DNA of 64,000 nucleotides from Roseateles amylovorans (lineage in GTDB: Bacteria; Pseudomonadota; Gammaproteobacteria; Burkholderiales; Burkholderiaceae_C): contig NZ_CP104562.2 in NCBI RefSeq assembly GCF_025398155.2, positions 1,674,001 through 1,738,000 on the forward strand, given 5' to 3'. Below are positions 41,493-50,403 of the stretch, piece after piece. Position numbers and translations under genes: made by a program. The notes below the pieces were generated by a model. It was not told where the DNA came from. It ran no database searches and saw only the letters and a list, made by a program, of their open reading frames with translations. Each line of letters starts with the position of its first letter. Within the stretch, counting starts at the first letter, position 1.

Positions 41493-41651
41493 GCCTTGAC
41501 CCCATATGCCGGCCACCGGGCGAGGTTCCCGGGACGGTTTTCTGCCTCCTTGGAGGCATAAGGCGCTCATGCGGGCAGGGGATGAGGGTGATTCATCCCA
41601 TGCTTGTCATGCGGGCCCACTAGAATTTCGGCATCGACTCTGGAGATTGTC

Positions 41652-41879
41652 ATGGGAAGTTTGAGCATCTGGCACTGGCTGATCGTGCTGGTGGTGGTGA
41701 TCGCCGTGTTCGGCACCAAGAAGCTGCGCAACGTGGGTTCCGACCTCGGCGCGGCGGTCAAGGGTTTCAAGGACGGCGTCAAGGACGGTGGTTCGACCGA
41801 CACCCCTCAACAGGTGTCCAACAGCAACAAGGCCGCAGACCCGAACACGGTCGACGTTGACGCCAAGACCCGTAGCTGA
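41652..41879 (+). CDS. tatA: Twin-arginine translocase subunit TatA
   Basis: A 75-residue TatA: one N-terminal membrane helix (IWHWLIVLVVVIAVFGTKKL) containing the FGTKKLR motif, an amphipathic helix (GSDLGAAVKGFKDGV) and a polar tail. It forms the pore ring of the Tat system for folded proteins. A TAGAAT hexamer at 41621-41626 may be its -10. tatB follows after 11 bp. Confidence 0.96.
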   Translation: MGSLSIWHWLIVLVVVIAVFGTKKLRNVGSDLGAAVKGFKDGVKDGGSTDTPQQVSNSNKAADPNTVDVDAKTRS

Positions 41880-41890
41880 GCGCGTCGCGC

Positions 41891-42379
41891 ATGCTCGATT
41901 TCGGCTTCGACAAGCTGGCACTGATCGGCGCGGTCGCGCTGGTCGTGCTCGGCCCTGAGCGCCTGCCGCGCGTGGCCCGCACCGTGGGTCACCTGTTGGG
42001 CAAGGCGCAGCGTTATGTGGCCGATGTGAAGGCGGAAGTGAACCGGTCCATCGAACTGGAAGAACTCCAGAAGATGAAGGGCCAGTTCGAGACCGCCGTC
42101 AACGACGTGCACAACAGCGTCCGGGAAGGCGTGGATTCCGCCAACCAGACCCTGCACTCCACCTGGTCCGACCTGTCGGTGGAGGGCTCGTCCTCGTCGT
42201 CCGACGCCTACGGCGACCTGACCGCACCGACACCCACCTACGCCCATCCCGGCAAGAACTGGCGCCTCAAGCGCGGCGCCACCCCGCTCTGGTACAAGCA
42301 GCGGCAGGGCGTGCGTCGACATGCCCAATCCGGCGCCGCCCGTGTGGCGCGCTTCCGTCCCCCACGCCGAGCTTCATGA
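41891..42379 (+). CDS. tatB: Twin-arginine translocase subunit TatB
   Basis: A 162-residue TatB: helix MLDFGFDKLALIGAVALVVL then GPERLPRVARTVGHLLGK, the TatB signature, followed by a long amphipathic helix (KAEVNRSIELEELQKMKGQF). The tail contains a Ser run (SSSSSD) and a basic end. It overlaps tatC by 4 bp. Confidence 0.95.
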   Translation: MLDFGFDKLALIGAVALVVLGPERLPRVARTVGHLLGKAQRYVADVKAEVNRSIELEELQKMKGQFETAVNDVHNSVREGVDSANQTLHSTWSDLSVEGSSSSSDAYGDLTAPTPTYAHPGKNWRLKRGATPLWYKQRQGVRRHAQSGAARVARFRPPRRAS

Positions 42380-43173
42380 GCAGCCCCCAAGACGACGAAC
42401 TGGCCGGTACCGAACAGCCCTTTGTGTCCCACCTGATGGAGTTGCGCGACCGGTTGATCCGGGCGCTGCTGGCCGTCGGCGTGGCGTTCGGTCTGCTGTG
42501 CTTCTATCCCGGTCCCGGCGGTTTGTTCGACCTGCTGGCGGTGCCGTTGGTGTCGCACCTGCCGCAGGGCTCGTCGATGATCGCGACCAATGTGCTGTCG
42601 CCCTTCCTCGTGCCGCTGAAGATCACGCTGCTGGCGGCCTTCCTGCTGGCGCTGCCAGTGGTGCTCTATCAGGTCTGGGCCTTCGTGGCGCCGGGCCTGT
42701 ATTCCCACGAGAAGCGTCTGGTGATGCCGCTGGTGGTGTCCAGCACCTTGCTGTTCTTTGCAGGGGTGGCGTTCTGCTACTTCTTCGTCTTCGGCAAGGT
42801 GTTCACCTTCATCCAGAGCTTCGCGCCGAAGAGCATCACCGCCGCGCCGGACATCGAGGCCTATCTCGGCTTCGTGATGAACATGTTCATTGCCTTCGGT
42901 GCGGCCTTCGAGGTGCCGGTGGTGGTGGTGGTGCTCGCCCGCATGGGCCTGGTGACGGTGCCGCAGCTCAAGCAGTTCCGCGGCTACTTCATCGTGCTGG
43001 CCTTCGTGATTGCCGCCGTGATCACACCGCCGGACGTCGTCTCCCAGCTCGCGCTGGCGGTGCCGATGTGCCTGCTTTACGAGGTGGGGATCTGGGCTGC
43101 AGGGGCGTTCGCGCGATATTCGCGGCCGCCGGATGCGGACCCCGCAGAAGAAAGCAGCAAGAGCTCGACCTGA
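42376..43173 (+). CDS. tatC: Twin-arginine translocase subunit TatC
   Basis: A 265-residue TatC with six membrane helices: PFVSHLMELRDRLIRAL at the start, VWAFVAPGLYSHEKR with the conserved Glu loop, and NMFIAFGAAFEVPVVVVVL. It binds twin-arginine signals. The Rieske protein PetA, encoded 6.6 kb away, is a likely client. A 239-bp gap with small repeats (13-bp unit twice at 43226-43251) separates it from the convergent htrA. Confidence 0.97.
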   Translation: MSSPQDDELAGTEQPFVSHLMELRDRLIRALLAVGVAFGLLCFYPGPGGLFDLLAVPLVSHLPQGSSMIATNVLSPFLVPLKITLLAAFLLALPVVLYQVWAFVAPGLYSHEKRLVMPLVVSSTLLFFAGVAFCYFFVFGKVFTFIQSFAPKSITAAPDIEAYLGFVMNMFIAFGAAFEVPVVVVVLARMGLVTVPQLKQFRGYFIVLAFVIAAVITPPDVVSQLALAVPMCLLYEVGIWAAGAFARYSRPPDADPAEESSKSST

Positions 43174-43412
43174 TCGCCTTCGGCCTCATCGGCCTCATCG
43201 GCCAAATCGGCTCGCTGGTGTCGGCTCTGACTGATGGATCTGACTGATGGAGCTGGCGGGCCCGATGCATCTCACAGGTCTGATGGATTGGATCGATCTG
43301 ACCGCCCCGAGTTGGCCCGGCGTGCAGGAAGCGCGCCTCCCCGTGAGTCTGACCATGCCCGGAACGGAGCGGTGCAGCGATCGACGTGTCGCCGCACCGT
43401 TCGCCGGCCCGC

Positions 43413-44582
43413 TTATTCCGGCGCGCCGTCTTCCGTCTGAGGCCTGCGCAGTCCCACCTGCAGCGGCAGCTTGAGCGTCTGTCCGCCCCGTTGCACCTGA
43501 ACCACGGTCTGGCTCTCCGGCTTCAGGCCGGCCACCACATTGATCAGCTCGCGCGGGTTGCGCACCTGCCGGCCCTCGACTTCGGTCACCACATCGCCCG
43601 CTTCCAGTCCGGCCTTGGCGGCGGGGCTGCCCTTGAAGACCTCCTTCACCAATACGCCGTGGTCGACGCTCAGCTTCAGCGTCTCGACGACCTCTGCATT
43701 GATGTCGCCGGTGATGACGCCGATCCAGCCGCGCGAGACCTTGCCGTCCTTGATCAGGGCTTCGAGCACCTGATAGGCTGAATCGACCGGAATCGCGAAG
43801 CCGATGCCCAGGCTGCCGCCGCCGGTGCGCGAGTAGATGGCGGTGTTGATGCCGACCAGCCGACCCTGCGCATCCACCAGCGCGCCGCCCGAGTTGCCGG
43901 GATTGATGGCGGCATCGGTCTGGATGAAGTTCTCGAAAGTGCTCAGGCCGAGCTGGGTGCGACCCAGCGCGCTGACGATGCCGGAGGTCACCGTCTGGCC
44001 GACATTGAACGGATTGCCGATGGCCAGGACCACGTCGCCCACCTGCAGGTCTTCGGCCCGTCCGGGATGGATGACCGGCAGCGGCGGTGCGACGGTGATC
44101 CGCAGCACCGCCAAGTCGGTTTCCGGATCGGTGCCGACCAGCTTGGCCTCGGTCTCTCGACCGTCCGGCAACTGCACCCGGATTTCCGAGGCGCCGTTGA
44201 CCACATGGTTGTTGGTCAGCACGTAACCTTCCGGCGAGACGATCACGCCGGACCCCAGCCCCATCTGCTGCCGTTGCGGCACGCGGCGACCGAAGTGAAA
44301 CCGCAGCCAGGGGTCGGCATCGATTTCACGCTGGGTCAGGGCCGGCTTGTTGGCCATCACGGCCACGACCGCCGGTGAGGCCGCCTGTGCGGCGGCTGCA
44401 TAGCTGAACTGCACAGCGGCGCGTGGCGGCGCACCCGCAGCGGCGGGCAGGGTGGCCAGCACGGCCGGCCCCTGATGCAGCCACTGTGGCTTGAGTGTGG
44501 ACACCACAAAATACGCAGCCAGCGCCACCGTGGTGGCCTGGGAGAAAATCAGCCAGGTTTGACGCAATTGGGACCCTGTCAT
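43413..44582 (-). CDS. HtrA/DegS-like periplasmic serine protease
   Basis: A 389-residue trypsin-like protease: N-terminal membrane anchor (LIFSQATTVALAAYFVV), catalytic His in LTNNHVV, Asp in TDPETDLAVLRI, Ser in INPGNSGGAL, and one C-terminal PDZ domain (GVLVKEVFKGSPAAKAGLEA). One PDZ plus an uncleaved anchor is the DegS/HhoB-like arrangement, so it may act in envelope stress sensing. ATG at 44582 is overlapped by the divergent nif3 start codon. Confidence 0.94.
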   Translation of the reverse strand: MTGSQLRQTWLIFSQATTVALAAYFVVSTLKPQWLHQGPAVLATLPAAAGAPPRAAVQFSYAAAAQAASPAVVAVMANKPALTQREIDADPWLRFHFGRRVPQRQQMGLGSGVIVSPEGYVLTNNHVVNGASEIRVQLPDGRETEAKLVGTDPETDLAVLRITVAPPLPVIHPGRAEDLQVGDVVLAIGNPFNVGQTVTSGIVSALGRTQLGLSTFENFIQTDAAINPGNSGGALVDAQGRLVGINTAIYSRTGGGSLGIGFAIPVDSAYQVLEALIKDGKVSRGWIGVITGDINAEVVETLKLSVDHGVLVKEVFKGSPAAKAGLEAGDVVTEVEGRQVRNPRELINVVAGLKPESQTVVQVQRGGQTLKLPLQVGLRRPQTEDGAPE

Positions 44583-45333
44583 GGCACATCGCACGGAGCT
44601 GGAGCGGCTGTTGGCCGCCACGCTGGAGCCCTCGCGCTTCAAGGATTATGGGCCGAACGGTCTGCAGGTCGAGGGTCGCGACATGATCCGGCACCTGGTC
44701 TGTGGGGTCACTGCGAGTCTCGCGCTGATCGACGCGGCGATCGAGGTCGGCGCCGATGCCATCCTCGTCCACCACGGCTTGTTCTGGCGTGGCCAGGACG
44801 GGCGCGTGGTGGGATGGATGAAGCAGCGCCTGGCGCGGCTGCTGCAGCATGAGATCAATCTGTTCGCGTATCACCTGCCGCTCGATGCGCACGACGAGCT
44901 GGGCAACAACGCCCAACTCGCCCGGCATCTGGGCTGGGCCGCCGACGGCCGTTTCGGCGAACAGAACCTGGGGTCGATCGGCGATCTGCCGCCGCAATTG
45001 GATGAACTCGGGGCCTTGAGCCGACATCTGGCCGCTCGTCTGGACCGGGCAACGGTGCAGGCGCCGGGTGACGGTCGCCCGCTGCGGCGGGTGGCCTGGT
45101 GCACTGGCGGCGCGCAAGGTTATTTCGAAGCGGCGATCGCCGCAGGCGCCGATGTGTTCATCACCGGCGAAATCTCTGAACCGCAGGCCCACTACGCGGC
45201 GGAGACGGGCGTCGCCTTCATTGCCGCCGGCCATCACGCGACCGAACGCTACGGCGTGCAGGCGGTCGGCCGCCAGGTCGCCGAGCAACTGGGACTGCAG
45301 TGGCAGTTCATCGACATCCCCAATCCCGCATGA
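44581..45333 (+). CDS. Nif3-like dinuclear metal centre protein
   Basis: A 250-residue Nif3/YbgI-family protein: RFKDYGPNGLQVEGRDMIRH at the start, the metal-binding ILVHHGLFWRGQ, YHLPLDAHDELGNN, and the C-terminal FIAAGHHATERYGVQA. The family forms hexameric rings with a two-metal site; the substrate is unsettled. Its ATG (44581-44583) shares two bases with the ATG of htrA on the other strand. pdxA overlaps its stop codon. Confidence 0.93.
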   Translation: MAHRTELERLLAATLEPSRFKDYGPNGLQVEGRDMIRHLVCGVTASLALIDAAIEVGADAILVHHGLFWRGQDGRVVGWMKQRLARLLQHEINLFAYHLPLDAHDELGNNAQLARHLGWAADGRFGEQNLGSIGDLPPQLDELGALSRHLAARLDRATVQAPGDGRPLRRVAWCTGGAQGYFEAAIAAGADVFITGEISEPQAHYAAETGVAFIAAGHHATERYGVQAVGRQVAEQLGLQWQFIDIPNPA

Positions 45334-46382
45334 GCACCGATACGTCCGCCATCACCAGACCGCTGCTGATCACCATGGGCGATGCCTGTGGCATCGGACC
45401 GGAAGTGGCCGTGGCCGCCTGGGCGCGCGACCGCGGGACCGACCTGCGTCTGGTCGGCGATGTGGCCGTCCTGCGCCGTGCCATGGGCTTCATGCATGTG
45501 TCGATGCCGGTCGCAGTTCTGACCGAGCCCGATGAGGTGGCGCCGCCCGATTGCCTGCCGATCTGGCAGCCGAGCGATCTGCCTGCGGATCTGGTCGACC
45601 AGCCGTTGGGCCAGGTCAGCGCCGAGGCCGGTGCGGCGGCGGCGCGATGCATCGTCGAAGCGGTCCGGCTGCAGCAGGCTGGACGCTCCCGGGCTGTAGT
45701 GACGGCCCCGATCCACAAGGAGGCGCTTCACGCCGCCGGCGTGGACCACCCCGGTCACACCGAGCTGCTGCAGGCACTGTGCGCCGATGTGCAGGGGCAG
45801 TTGCCTCCGGTGCGCATGATGCTGGCCAATGACGAGCTGCGGGTGGTGCTGGTGACGATCCATGTGGCCTTGCGACAGGCGGTCGATCAGATCACGGCCG
45901 GGCGGGTGCTGCAGACCTTGCGCATCACCGACGCCGCACTGCGTCGGTTCGGGATCGCGGCGCCGCGCATCGGCGTGGCGGGGCTGAATCCGCATGCGGG
46001 TGAGGGCGGTCTGTTCGGCGACGAGGAAATCCAGCACATCGCGCCGGCCATCGAGCAGGCGCGATCACTGGGTATTGATGCGCGCGGCCCGTTCGCGCCA
46101 GACACCGTCTTCATGCGGGCCCGGCATGCGCCGCCGCGCCATCCCGGCGAGTTCGATGCGGTGGTGGCGATGACCCATGACCAGGGGCTGATCCCGGTGA
46201 AATACCTGGGTGTGGAGGAGGGCGTCAATGTGACGCTGGGCCTGCCGTTGGTGCGCACCAGTCCCGACCATGGGACGGCTTTCGACATTGCCGGCACCGG
46301 CCGGGCGGACCCGTCCAGCATGCTGGCGGCCATCCGCATGGCGCGGCAACTGTCCGCGGTGGATGAAGGGCGCGGGGGCTAA
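45330..46382 (+). CDS. pdxA: 4-hydroxythreonine-4-phosphate dehydrogenase
   Basis: A 350-residue PdxA: LLITMGDACGIGPEVAVAAW, the metal-binding H in VDHPGHTELLQ, GLNPHAGEGGLFGDEE and MTHDQGLIPVKYLG, TSPDHGTAFDIAGTG. It makes the pyridoxal phosphate precursor. ATG at 45330 overlaps the nif3 stop by 4 bp (ATGA). An 8-bp array and the DUF1631 gene follow, convergent. Confidence 0.96.
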   Translation: MSTDTSAITRPLLITMGDACGIGPEVAVAAWARDRGTDLRLVGDVAVLRRAMGFMHVSMPVAVLTEPDEVAPPDCLPIWQPSDLPADLVDQPLGQVSAEAGAAAARCIVEAVRLQQAGRSRAVVTAPIHKEALHAAGVDHPGHTELLQALCADVQGQLPPVRMMLANDELRVVLVTIHVALRQAVDQITAGRVLQTLRITDAALRRFGIAAPRIGVAGLNPHAGEGGLFGDEEIQHIAPAIEQARSLGIDARGPFAPDTVFMRARHAPPRHPGEFDAVVAMTHDQGLIPVKYLGVEEGVNVTLGLPLVRTSPDHGTAFDIAGTGRADPSSMLAAIRMARQLSAVDEGRGG

Positions 46383-46509
46383 CGGGCGCTGGATGAAGGC
46401 GCTGGACGAGGGCGGTGACGTAGCGCAACGGGCCGCTGGCGGCAGACGCCCCGCAGGCGACCGGGGTGAGGGCACTGGCTTCAGGTTTTTTCCCCTTCAA
46501 GCCCTCACG

Positions 46510-46557
46510 CCTACAGCCCTACAGCCCTACAGCCCTACAGCCTGTCAGCCTGTCAGC
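46510..46557. repeat. 8-bp tandem array, six units
   Basis: Four perfect CCTACAGC units followed by two CTGTCAGC units, between the convergent ends of pdxA and the DUF1631 gene. As in the 13-bp array at 5629, one variant block switches to another. Confidence 0.9.
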
Positions 46558-46560
46558 CGT

Positions 46561-49023
46561 TCATGCCTTCACCGACGGCGCCTTGGCGCTCAGCGCGGCC
46601 AATTGCTTGCGAGCCCGCGCAGTGGCGCGCTCCAGCAGGTAGGCGCTTTCGAATGCGCGCAGGCGTCCGCTTTCGCAGAGCCGGCGCAGCATGCGGGAGG
46701 TCATGGTCAGCGTCTCGTGATGCCGATCCCCATGAGTGAAGATGAAGAAGCTGCGGCTGGCGCTGATATGGGCCAGGCGCACCTTGGTCCACTCGTCCTC
46801 CCGGCGCATCTGATAGGCGAAGCCCAGTTGCAGATGATCCAGCAGCAGGCCGCCTGCGGCGGGCTCGGGCGCTTCTTCGGCGGAGGGCAGGCCGTCGATG
46901 CTGATGTCGACCGCCATCAGCGGGCGTTGATCCTCGCCGCTGAGGTCGATGTCGATCTGGCCGTCCCAGTCGACATGTTCGTCCTCGACGACGCCGAGGC
47001 GGCGGGCCTCCTCGTCGGTCAGGCGCTCGCTCAGGTCCAGGTCCAGCGGGGCGCCGGCGGGCAGGTCCTGCTCCCGCGGCGGTGCGATGCCGAAGACGGA
47101 CTCCAGCTGCTTGGCCAGCAGGTTGTATTCCAGCGGGCTGAGCGCCTGGCCCTTCAGTGAATCGGCGTGCGCGGGCAGCAGCTCGGCGAAGAATTTCTTG
47201 CGTTCGGACTCGGGCCAGCGGACCAGGTCCAGGCCTTCGTTGAGCGTGCGCATCAACACCGGCAGTGAGGCCAGGAAGGCCTGGCGCTGTTGCGGCGTGG
47301 TCTTGGGCTGCACCGACAGCACGATGTCCCGACCCATGTTGCGCAGCCGGTCCACCAGTCCGGCATCCAGGTTGGGATGCCGCGACGCGTGAACCAGCAC
47401 CTCGCTCCAGGTCTGGGTGAGGAAATTGCGCAGGAAATCGCGCATGTCCACATTGGCCATCGCCTGCTGCAGCTGCTGCATGTAGCGCTGCTGCAGTCGG
47501 ATCTCGGTTTCCTTGCGCTCCAGCAGCGCGGCGGCATCCCCTTGGGACTTCAGCGAATGGGCCGTTTGCTCCGCGATGAAGGTCTCAAGCTGGTTGAGCT
47601 TGGCGTCATACAGATCCATGCGGTCGAAGTCGCCGCTGACGATGTCCTGGATCAGTTCGCGCACCAGCGCGAGGAAGCTCTTGCCGGGGTCTTCGCTGTA
47701 GTCCTCGTACGCCACCGCCAGCGAGGCGATGCGGTTGACCAGTCGCCGCACCGGATGCCGGCGCGACGAGAAGAAGGTGCGATCACCCAGCGCCGCGCGC
47801 AGCACCGGCAGTTGAAGTCGCGCGATTTGCTGCGACATCAGCGGCGGCAGCTTGGGGTCCGCCAGGATCTGATCGAACAGACCCGCCACCACGTCGATCA
47901 CCATGTGATCCAGCGAGCCGGTGGCCGCCTGGCGCAGTTCGTCGCGATGCAGGTGGATCAGGTTGGGTGGCAGCACGATCGGGCCGTCGCCCAGGACGGC
48001 GCCGTCGCCATCCCAACCCTGCCACTGGCTCGGCGTGCCCAGCGGCATGCCGCCGGAGTTCGGTCCGCCCAATCCGCCCGCGGATCCGCTCACGCCGGCC
48101 ATCGGGCTCATCGCCAGCCGGCGCATCAGGTCCATCAACTGGGGGTCGACCGCACCGGCCGGATAGCCGCCAAAGGCCCCATGGCCGCTGTGGCCACCCA
48201 CGCCGCCGCCGCCGCTGCCTCCACCCGGCATGCCTCCGCCCAGACCATGCAAGCCGCCGGGTCGGGTCAGATAACCCTGGCCGCTGTGCAGGGCGCCGGG
48301 TTGGGTGGCGTAGCGGCTGTCGTGCAGCGGCGCATGGCTGCTGTGACCGCCGGCGCCCATGCCGCCACGCAAGGACTGGCCCCGCGTGTTTTCGGTGCCG
48401 CGCACCTTGAGGTCCTGCGGACGCAATCCACGGCTGCGGAACAGACCGGCGATGTCCGAATAGCAGGCGCGCATTTCCTGCGCCAGCGAACGGGTGAGTT
48501 CATCGACCAGGACTTGCCGGGTGTCCTGGTCATCGGTGACGGCATTCACGCCGTCCAGCAGCGCCTGGGCGATGTTCTGGGGGCGCAGCGGGTGGCGGTC
48601 TTCCTTGCCGATGCCGGGAATGCCGCCCATGTAGGTGTCGACCTCGCGCAGCTCCCATTCGCTCTGATGGCCGATCGCCAGGCCGATGCGGTCGGCCGCG
48701 ACCAGCGCGTTGACCTGCGCATCGTCCATCAGCGAGAGCTCGTCCCACTGGGTGTGTTTGGGCGATGAGGAGGAGGAGGACGACGAGGAGTCAGCGCCGC
48801 TTTCCAGAGCCTGTTGGCGCATCGACTGGTCGAAGCGCTGCGAAAACAGCGCTTGCTGCTTTCGGAAGATGAATTGCGCAGACAGCAGCGCATCCCGCCG
48901 CTTGGCCTGTCCTGAGGACAGGGCGGCGAGACCGAGACCTTCGGCGCCACGCTCGGCGGCTTGTTCCACCGCCGTGCGCACGCGATGGAGGGCCGCGTCG
49001 AGGTGGGGATTGAGACGGTTCAT
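46561..49023 (-). CDS. DUF1631-family protein, function unknown
   Basis: An 820-residue protein of the DUF1631 family (sometimes mislabelled thymidine phosphorylase): FIFRKQQALFSQRFDQSMRQ near the N-terminus, DEVNAL-like D-x-L-V-A-ADRIGLAIG region, and the C-terminal block FAYQMRREDEWTKVRLAHI with FFIFTHGDRHHETLTMTSRM, which resembles a PilZ-like beta barrel. A poly-Ser run near residue 80 and a Gly/His-rich loop (about 230-290) are low complexity. ATG at 49023 lies just after the shared gap with mscL-petA genes. Role unknown; possible cyclic-di-GMP link is a guess. Confidence 0.85.
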   Translation of the reverse strand: MNRLNPHLDAALHRVRTAVEQAAERGAEGLGLAALSSGQAKRRDALLSAQFIFRKQQALFSQRFDQSMRQQALESGADSSSSSSSSSPKHTQWDELSLMDDAQVNALVAADRIGLAIGHQSEWELREVDTYMGGIPGIGKEDRHPLRPQNIAQALLDGVNAVTDDQDTRQVLVDELTRSLAQEMRACYSDIAGLFRSRGLRPQDLKVRGTENTRGQSLRGGMGAGGHSSHAPLHDSRYATQPGALHSGQGYLTRPGGLHGLGGGMPGGGSGGGGVGGHSGHGAFGGYPAGAVDPQLMDLMRRLAMSPMAGVSGSAGGLGGPNSGGMPLGTPSQWQGWDGDGAVLGDGPIVLPPNLIHLHRDELRQAATGSLDHMVIDVVAGLFDQILADPKLPPLMSQQIARLQLPVLRAALGDRTFFSSRRHPVRRLVNRIASLAVAYEDYSEDPGKSFLALVRELIQDIVSGDFDRMDLYDAKLNQLETFIAEQTAHSLKSQGDAAALLERKETEIRLQQRYMQQLQQAMANVDMRDFLRNFLTQTWSEVLVHASRHPNLDAGLVDRLRNMGRDIVLSVQPKTTPQQRQAFLASLPVLMRTLNEGLDLVRWPESERKKFFAELLPAHADSLKGQALSPLEYNLLAKQLESVFGIAPPREQDLPAGAPLDLDLSERLTDEEARRLGVVEDEHVDWDGQIDIDLSGEDQRPLMAVDISIDGLPSAEEAPEPAAGGLLLDHLQLGFAYQMRREDEWTKVRLAHISASRSFFIFTHGDRHHETLTMTSRMLRRLCESGRLRAFESAYLLERATARARKQLAALSAKAPSVKA

Positions 49024-49143
49024 CGATGCATCAGGCACGCATTGTGGCGACCACACCACAGCGTGCAGTATCGTCCAAGCTCACGCCCTGCCCGGGCGTA
49101 ACCCGCCCGGACTATGCGCAAAAGCAGACGTTTGAAGGAAGCT

Positions 49144-49587
49144 TTACGCTTTGTCACGAGTCAGTGCGTCGCGAATCTCGCGAAGCAGCTGCACATCTTC
49201 CGGTGGCGCGGCCGGCGCGGCGGGCGGCGGCGGGTTGTCGCGCTTGAGGCGGTTGATCTGCTTGATCATCACGAAGATGATGAACGCGAGGATGATGAAG
49301 TTCAGCAGCACCGTCAGGAAGCTGCCGTACGCGAACAGCGGCACACCGGCCTTGGTCAGCGCTTCATAGGTCATCGGGCCGTTGTAGTTGGCCGGCGGGC
49401 TGCCCAACATGACGAAGTAGTTGCTGAAGTCCAGGCCACCGACCACCCGGCCGACCAGCGGCATGATCAGATCCTTGACGACCGAATCCACGATCTTTCC
49501 GAAGGCACCGCCGATGATCACGCCGACGGCGAGATCCATGACATTGCCCTTGACCGCGAACTCGCGGAATTCGCTCATGAAGCCCAT
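49144..49587 (-). CDS. mscL: Large-conductance mechanosensitive channel
   Basis: A 147-residue MscL: FREFAVKGNVMDLAVGVIIG with the AFGKIVDSVVKDLIMP helix, second membrane helix GSFLTVLLNFIILAFIIFVM, and the C-terminal bundle LLREIRDALTR after a Pro/Ala-rich stretch. It opens as an emergency valve under hypo-osmotic shock. ATG at 49587 has AAGGAG 7-8 bases upstream. It diverges from the petABC operon. Confidence 0.97.
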   Translation of the reverse strand: MGFMSEFREFAVKGNVMDLAVGVIIGGAFGKIVDSVVKDLIMPLVGRVVGGLDFSNYFVMLGSPPANYNGPMTYEALTKAGVPLFAYGSFLTVLLNFIILAFIIFVMIKQINRLKRDNPPPPAAPAAPPEDVQLLREIRDALTRDKA

Positions 49588-49783
49588 TCCTCTGCTCCTT
49601 CTCCGCTTGGCGGTGGATGGCGGCGCTGTCGCCGCGAGCCAAGCATCCTAACGGCCTTCTCGCTACGATAAATGTCAACTTGGTGCGTGAATGCACATTG
49701 GTAGAGCGCCTAGGGGTGATGGCAGTTTTTCACACCTAGAATCTTCGGTTGCCCCTGATCAGAAGTTCCCTGTAAGGACCCTC

Positions 49784-50383
49784 ATGAGTGACCAACAAGT
49801 GGACCAAGGCAAACGCAACTGGTTGATTGCCACCAGCTGCGTGGGAGCTGCCGGCGGTGTCGCCACCGCCGTGCCGTTCGTGAGCACGTTCCAGCCGTCC
49901 GAGCGCGCCAAGGCTGCCGGTGCGGCCGTGGAGGTGGATGTCGGCGGCTTGGCGCCTGGCCAGAAGCTCACCGTCGAATGGCGCGGCAAGCCCGTGTGGA
50001 TCGTGCGCCGCACCAAAGAACAGCTCGACGAGCTCAAGGGCAACGACGCCAGCCTGGCCGATCCGAATTCCGATCGCAAGGCTTTCCCGATGCCGGACTA
50101 CGCCAAGAACGAGTGGCGCTCGATCAAGCCGGAATACCTGGTGGTGGTGGGCATCTGCTCGCACCTGGGCTGCTCGCCCAGCGACAAGTTCCAGGCCGGC
50201 CCGCAGCCCTCGCTGCCGGACAACTGGCATGGCGGCTTCCTGTGCCCCTGCCACGGCTCCACATTCGACATGGCGGGGCGTGTCTTCAAGAACAAACCGG
50301 CGCCGGACAACCTCGAGGTTCCGCCGCACATGTACCTGTCCGACACCAAGCTGGTGATCGGTGAAGACAACAAGAAGGCCTAA
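49784..50383 (+). CDS. petA: Rieske iron-sulfur subunit of cytochrome bc1 complex
   Basis: A 199-residue Rieske protein: N-terminal membrane helix after GKRNWLIATSC, and the 2Fe-2S box CSHLGC ... CPCHGSTFD. Tat export is typical for this protein; here the twin-arginine position reads Lys-Arg. It transfers electrons from ubiquinol to cytochrome c1 on the periplasmic side. TAGAAT at 49737-49742 may be the -10. First gene of petABC; ATG at 49784. Confidence 0.96.
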   Translation: MSDQQVDQGKRNWLIATSCVGAAGGVATAVPFVSTFQPSERAKAAGAAVEVDVGGLAPGQKLTVEWRGKPVWIVRRTKEQLDELKGNDASLADPNSDRKAFPMPDYAKNEWRSIKPEYLVVVGICSHLGCSPSDKFQAGPQPSLPDNWHGGFLCPCHGSTFDMAGRVFKNKPAPDNLEVPPHMYLSDTKLVIGEDNKKA

Positions 50384-50403
50384 CCCCGAGCGAGGCAGAC
50401 GAC

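Noticed and set aside
41543..41558. Terminator TGCCTCC-TT-GGAGGCA between HIT and tatA
   Set aside because: The loop would be two bases and no T run follows, so it is not a credible terminator.
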